A stretch of DNA of 5,109 nucleotides from Chloroflexota bacterium (GTDB lineage: Bacteria; Chloroflexota; Anaerolineae; Promineifilales; Promineifilaceae), in contig QQUD01000995.1 in the NCBI GenBank assembly GCA_008501785.1, positions 1 to 5,109 on the forward strand, given 5' to 3'. The position numbers were made by a program, and so were the translations under genes. The stretch's first letter is position 1. Each line of letters starts with the position of its first letter. Below the pieces are notes generated by a model. It was not told the DNA's origin. It ran no database searches and saw only the letters and a program-made list of their open reading frames with translations. Positions 4,873 through 5,109 of this stretch are shown here, piece after piece.

Positions 4873-5109
4873 ATGAATGATAAACCAACGCCCAACCGGC
4901 ATATCTCTGGACGCAAAAAAACAGAAGACAGAAGCATCGACAATGCTTTGCGACCACAGCTTTTAACTGACTTTACAGGTCAGGAACGGCTAAAAGCTAA
5001 TTTGTCCATCCTGATTGAAGCAGCCCAAGCGCGTCAAGAGGCATTGGACCATATTTTGTTCCACGGACCGCCCGGTTTAGGAAAAACAACGCTGGCGCAT
5101 GTAGTTGCC
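4873..5109 (+). CDS. ruvB: Holliday junction branch migration DNA helicase RuvB, N-terminal part, cut by window edge
   Basis: RuvB is the hexameric AAA+ motor that, with RuvA, drives branch migration of Holliday junctions in recombinational repair. The 79 residues here contain a polar, Lys/Arg-rich N-terminal extension (1-26), then [19 protein letters not shown] (26-44), [13 protein letters not shown] (48-60) and the Walker A loop GPPGLGKTT (65-73), in the exact order of the family. The large ATPase domain remainder and the DNA-binding winged helix lie beyond the edge (full length is about 330-350 residues). The ATG at 4873 is the first in-frame start after a TGA at 4867-4869. Its ribosome binding site is poor: the only AGG (4856-4858) is 14 bases away and better placed for a 4-codon frame starting at 4866. 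A TATAAT box at 4833-4838 is the likely promoter. Confidence 0.96.
   Translation, partial: MNDKPTPNRHISGRKKTEDRSIDNALRPQLLTDFTGQERLKANLSILIEAAQARQEALDHILFHGPPGLGKTTLAHVVA

Noticed and set aside
1..5109. Insertion sequence, prophage, tRNA or defence island
   Set aside because: I found no transposase, integrase, terminal inverted repeats, tRNA-like cloverleaf or toxin/nuclease motifs; the genes are mainly housekeeping.

Overview
The window carries seven protein-coding genes, mostly housekeeping, in a moderate-GC bacterial chromosome. The best guess for the host is a member of the Chloroflexota (Anaerolineae or a related class). That rests on remembered family style, not a search: an exported protein with a Pro/Thr-rich linker after its signal segment, a WecA-type transferase with a DRGHLHF rather than HH motif, a cyanobacterial/plant-style GlgC N-terminus (GGGVGSRL), and heptameric tandem repeats between genes.

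Layout from left to right. Bases 1-914 (-) encode the first 304 residues of GlgC (ADP-glucose pyrophosphorylase); its C-terminal beta-helix lies outside. A 178-bp divergent control region (915-1092) holds a tandem 11-mer upstream of glgC and a good extended -10 promoter firing rightwards. Bases 1093-1527 (+) encode an unrecognised 144-residue helical protein. It is followed, across an array of degenerate 7-base repeats, by an exported esterase-D-like alpha/beta hydrolase (1552-2541, +). A convergent hairpin at 2535-2567 terminates the leftward genes. Bases 2596-2778 (-) encode an unrecognised 60-residue basic protein with a clear ribosome binding site. Upstream of it is a 199-bp AT-rich region with two palindromes. 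Bases 2978-4003 (-) encode a WecA/MraY-family polyprenyl-phosphate sugar-1-phosphate transferase. Bases 4116-4736 (-) encode uracil phosphoribosyltransferase (upp), whose stop codon sits inside a terminator-like hairpin. A divergent region (4743-4872) with a consensus TATAAT box leads into ruvB (4873 to the window end, +), cut off just after its Walker A motif.

The genes do not form one pathway. They cover glycogen precursor synthesis, envelope polymer initiation, pyrimidine salvage and Holliday-junction migration, with three accessory or unknown genes between them. No mobile element, CRISPR array, RNA gene or defence cassette was seen, and I do not see a clear new multi-gene system. The points most worth a second look are the transferase lacking the family's third acidic motif, the heptamer array that supplies both a stop codon and the next gene's start codon, three in-phase copies of the palindrome ACGGCCGT, and the 60-residue orphan gene. 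No stretch longer than 300 bases lacks a gene.
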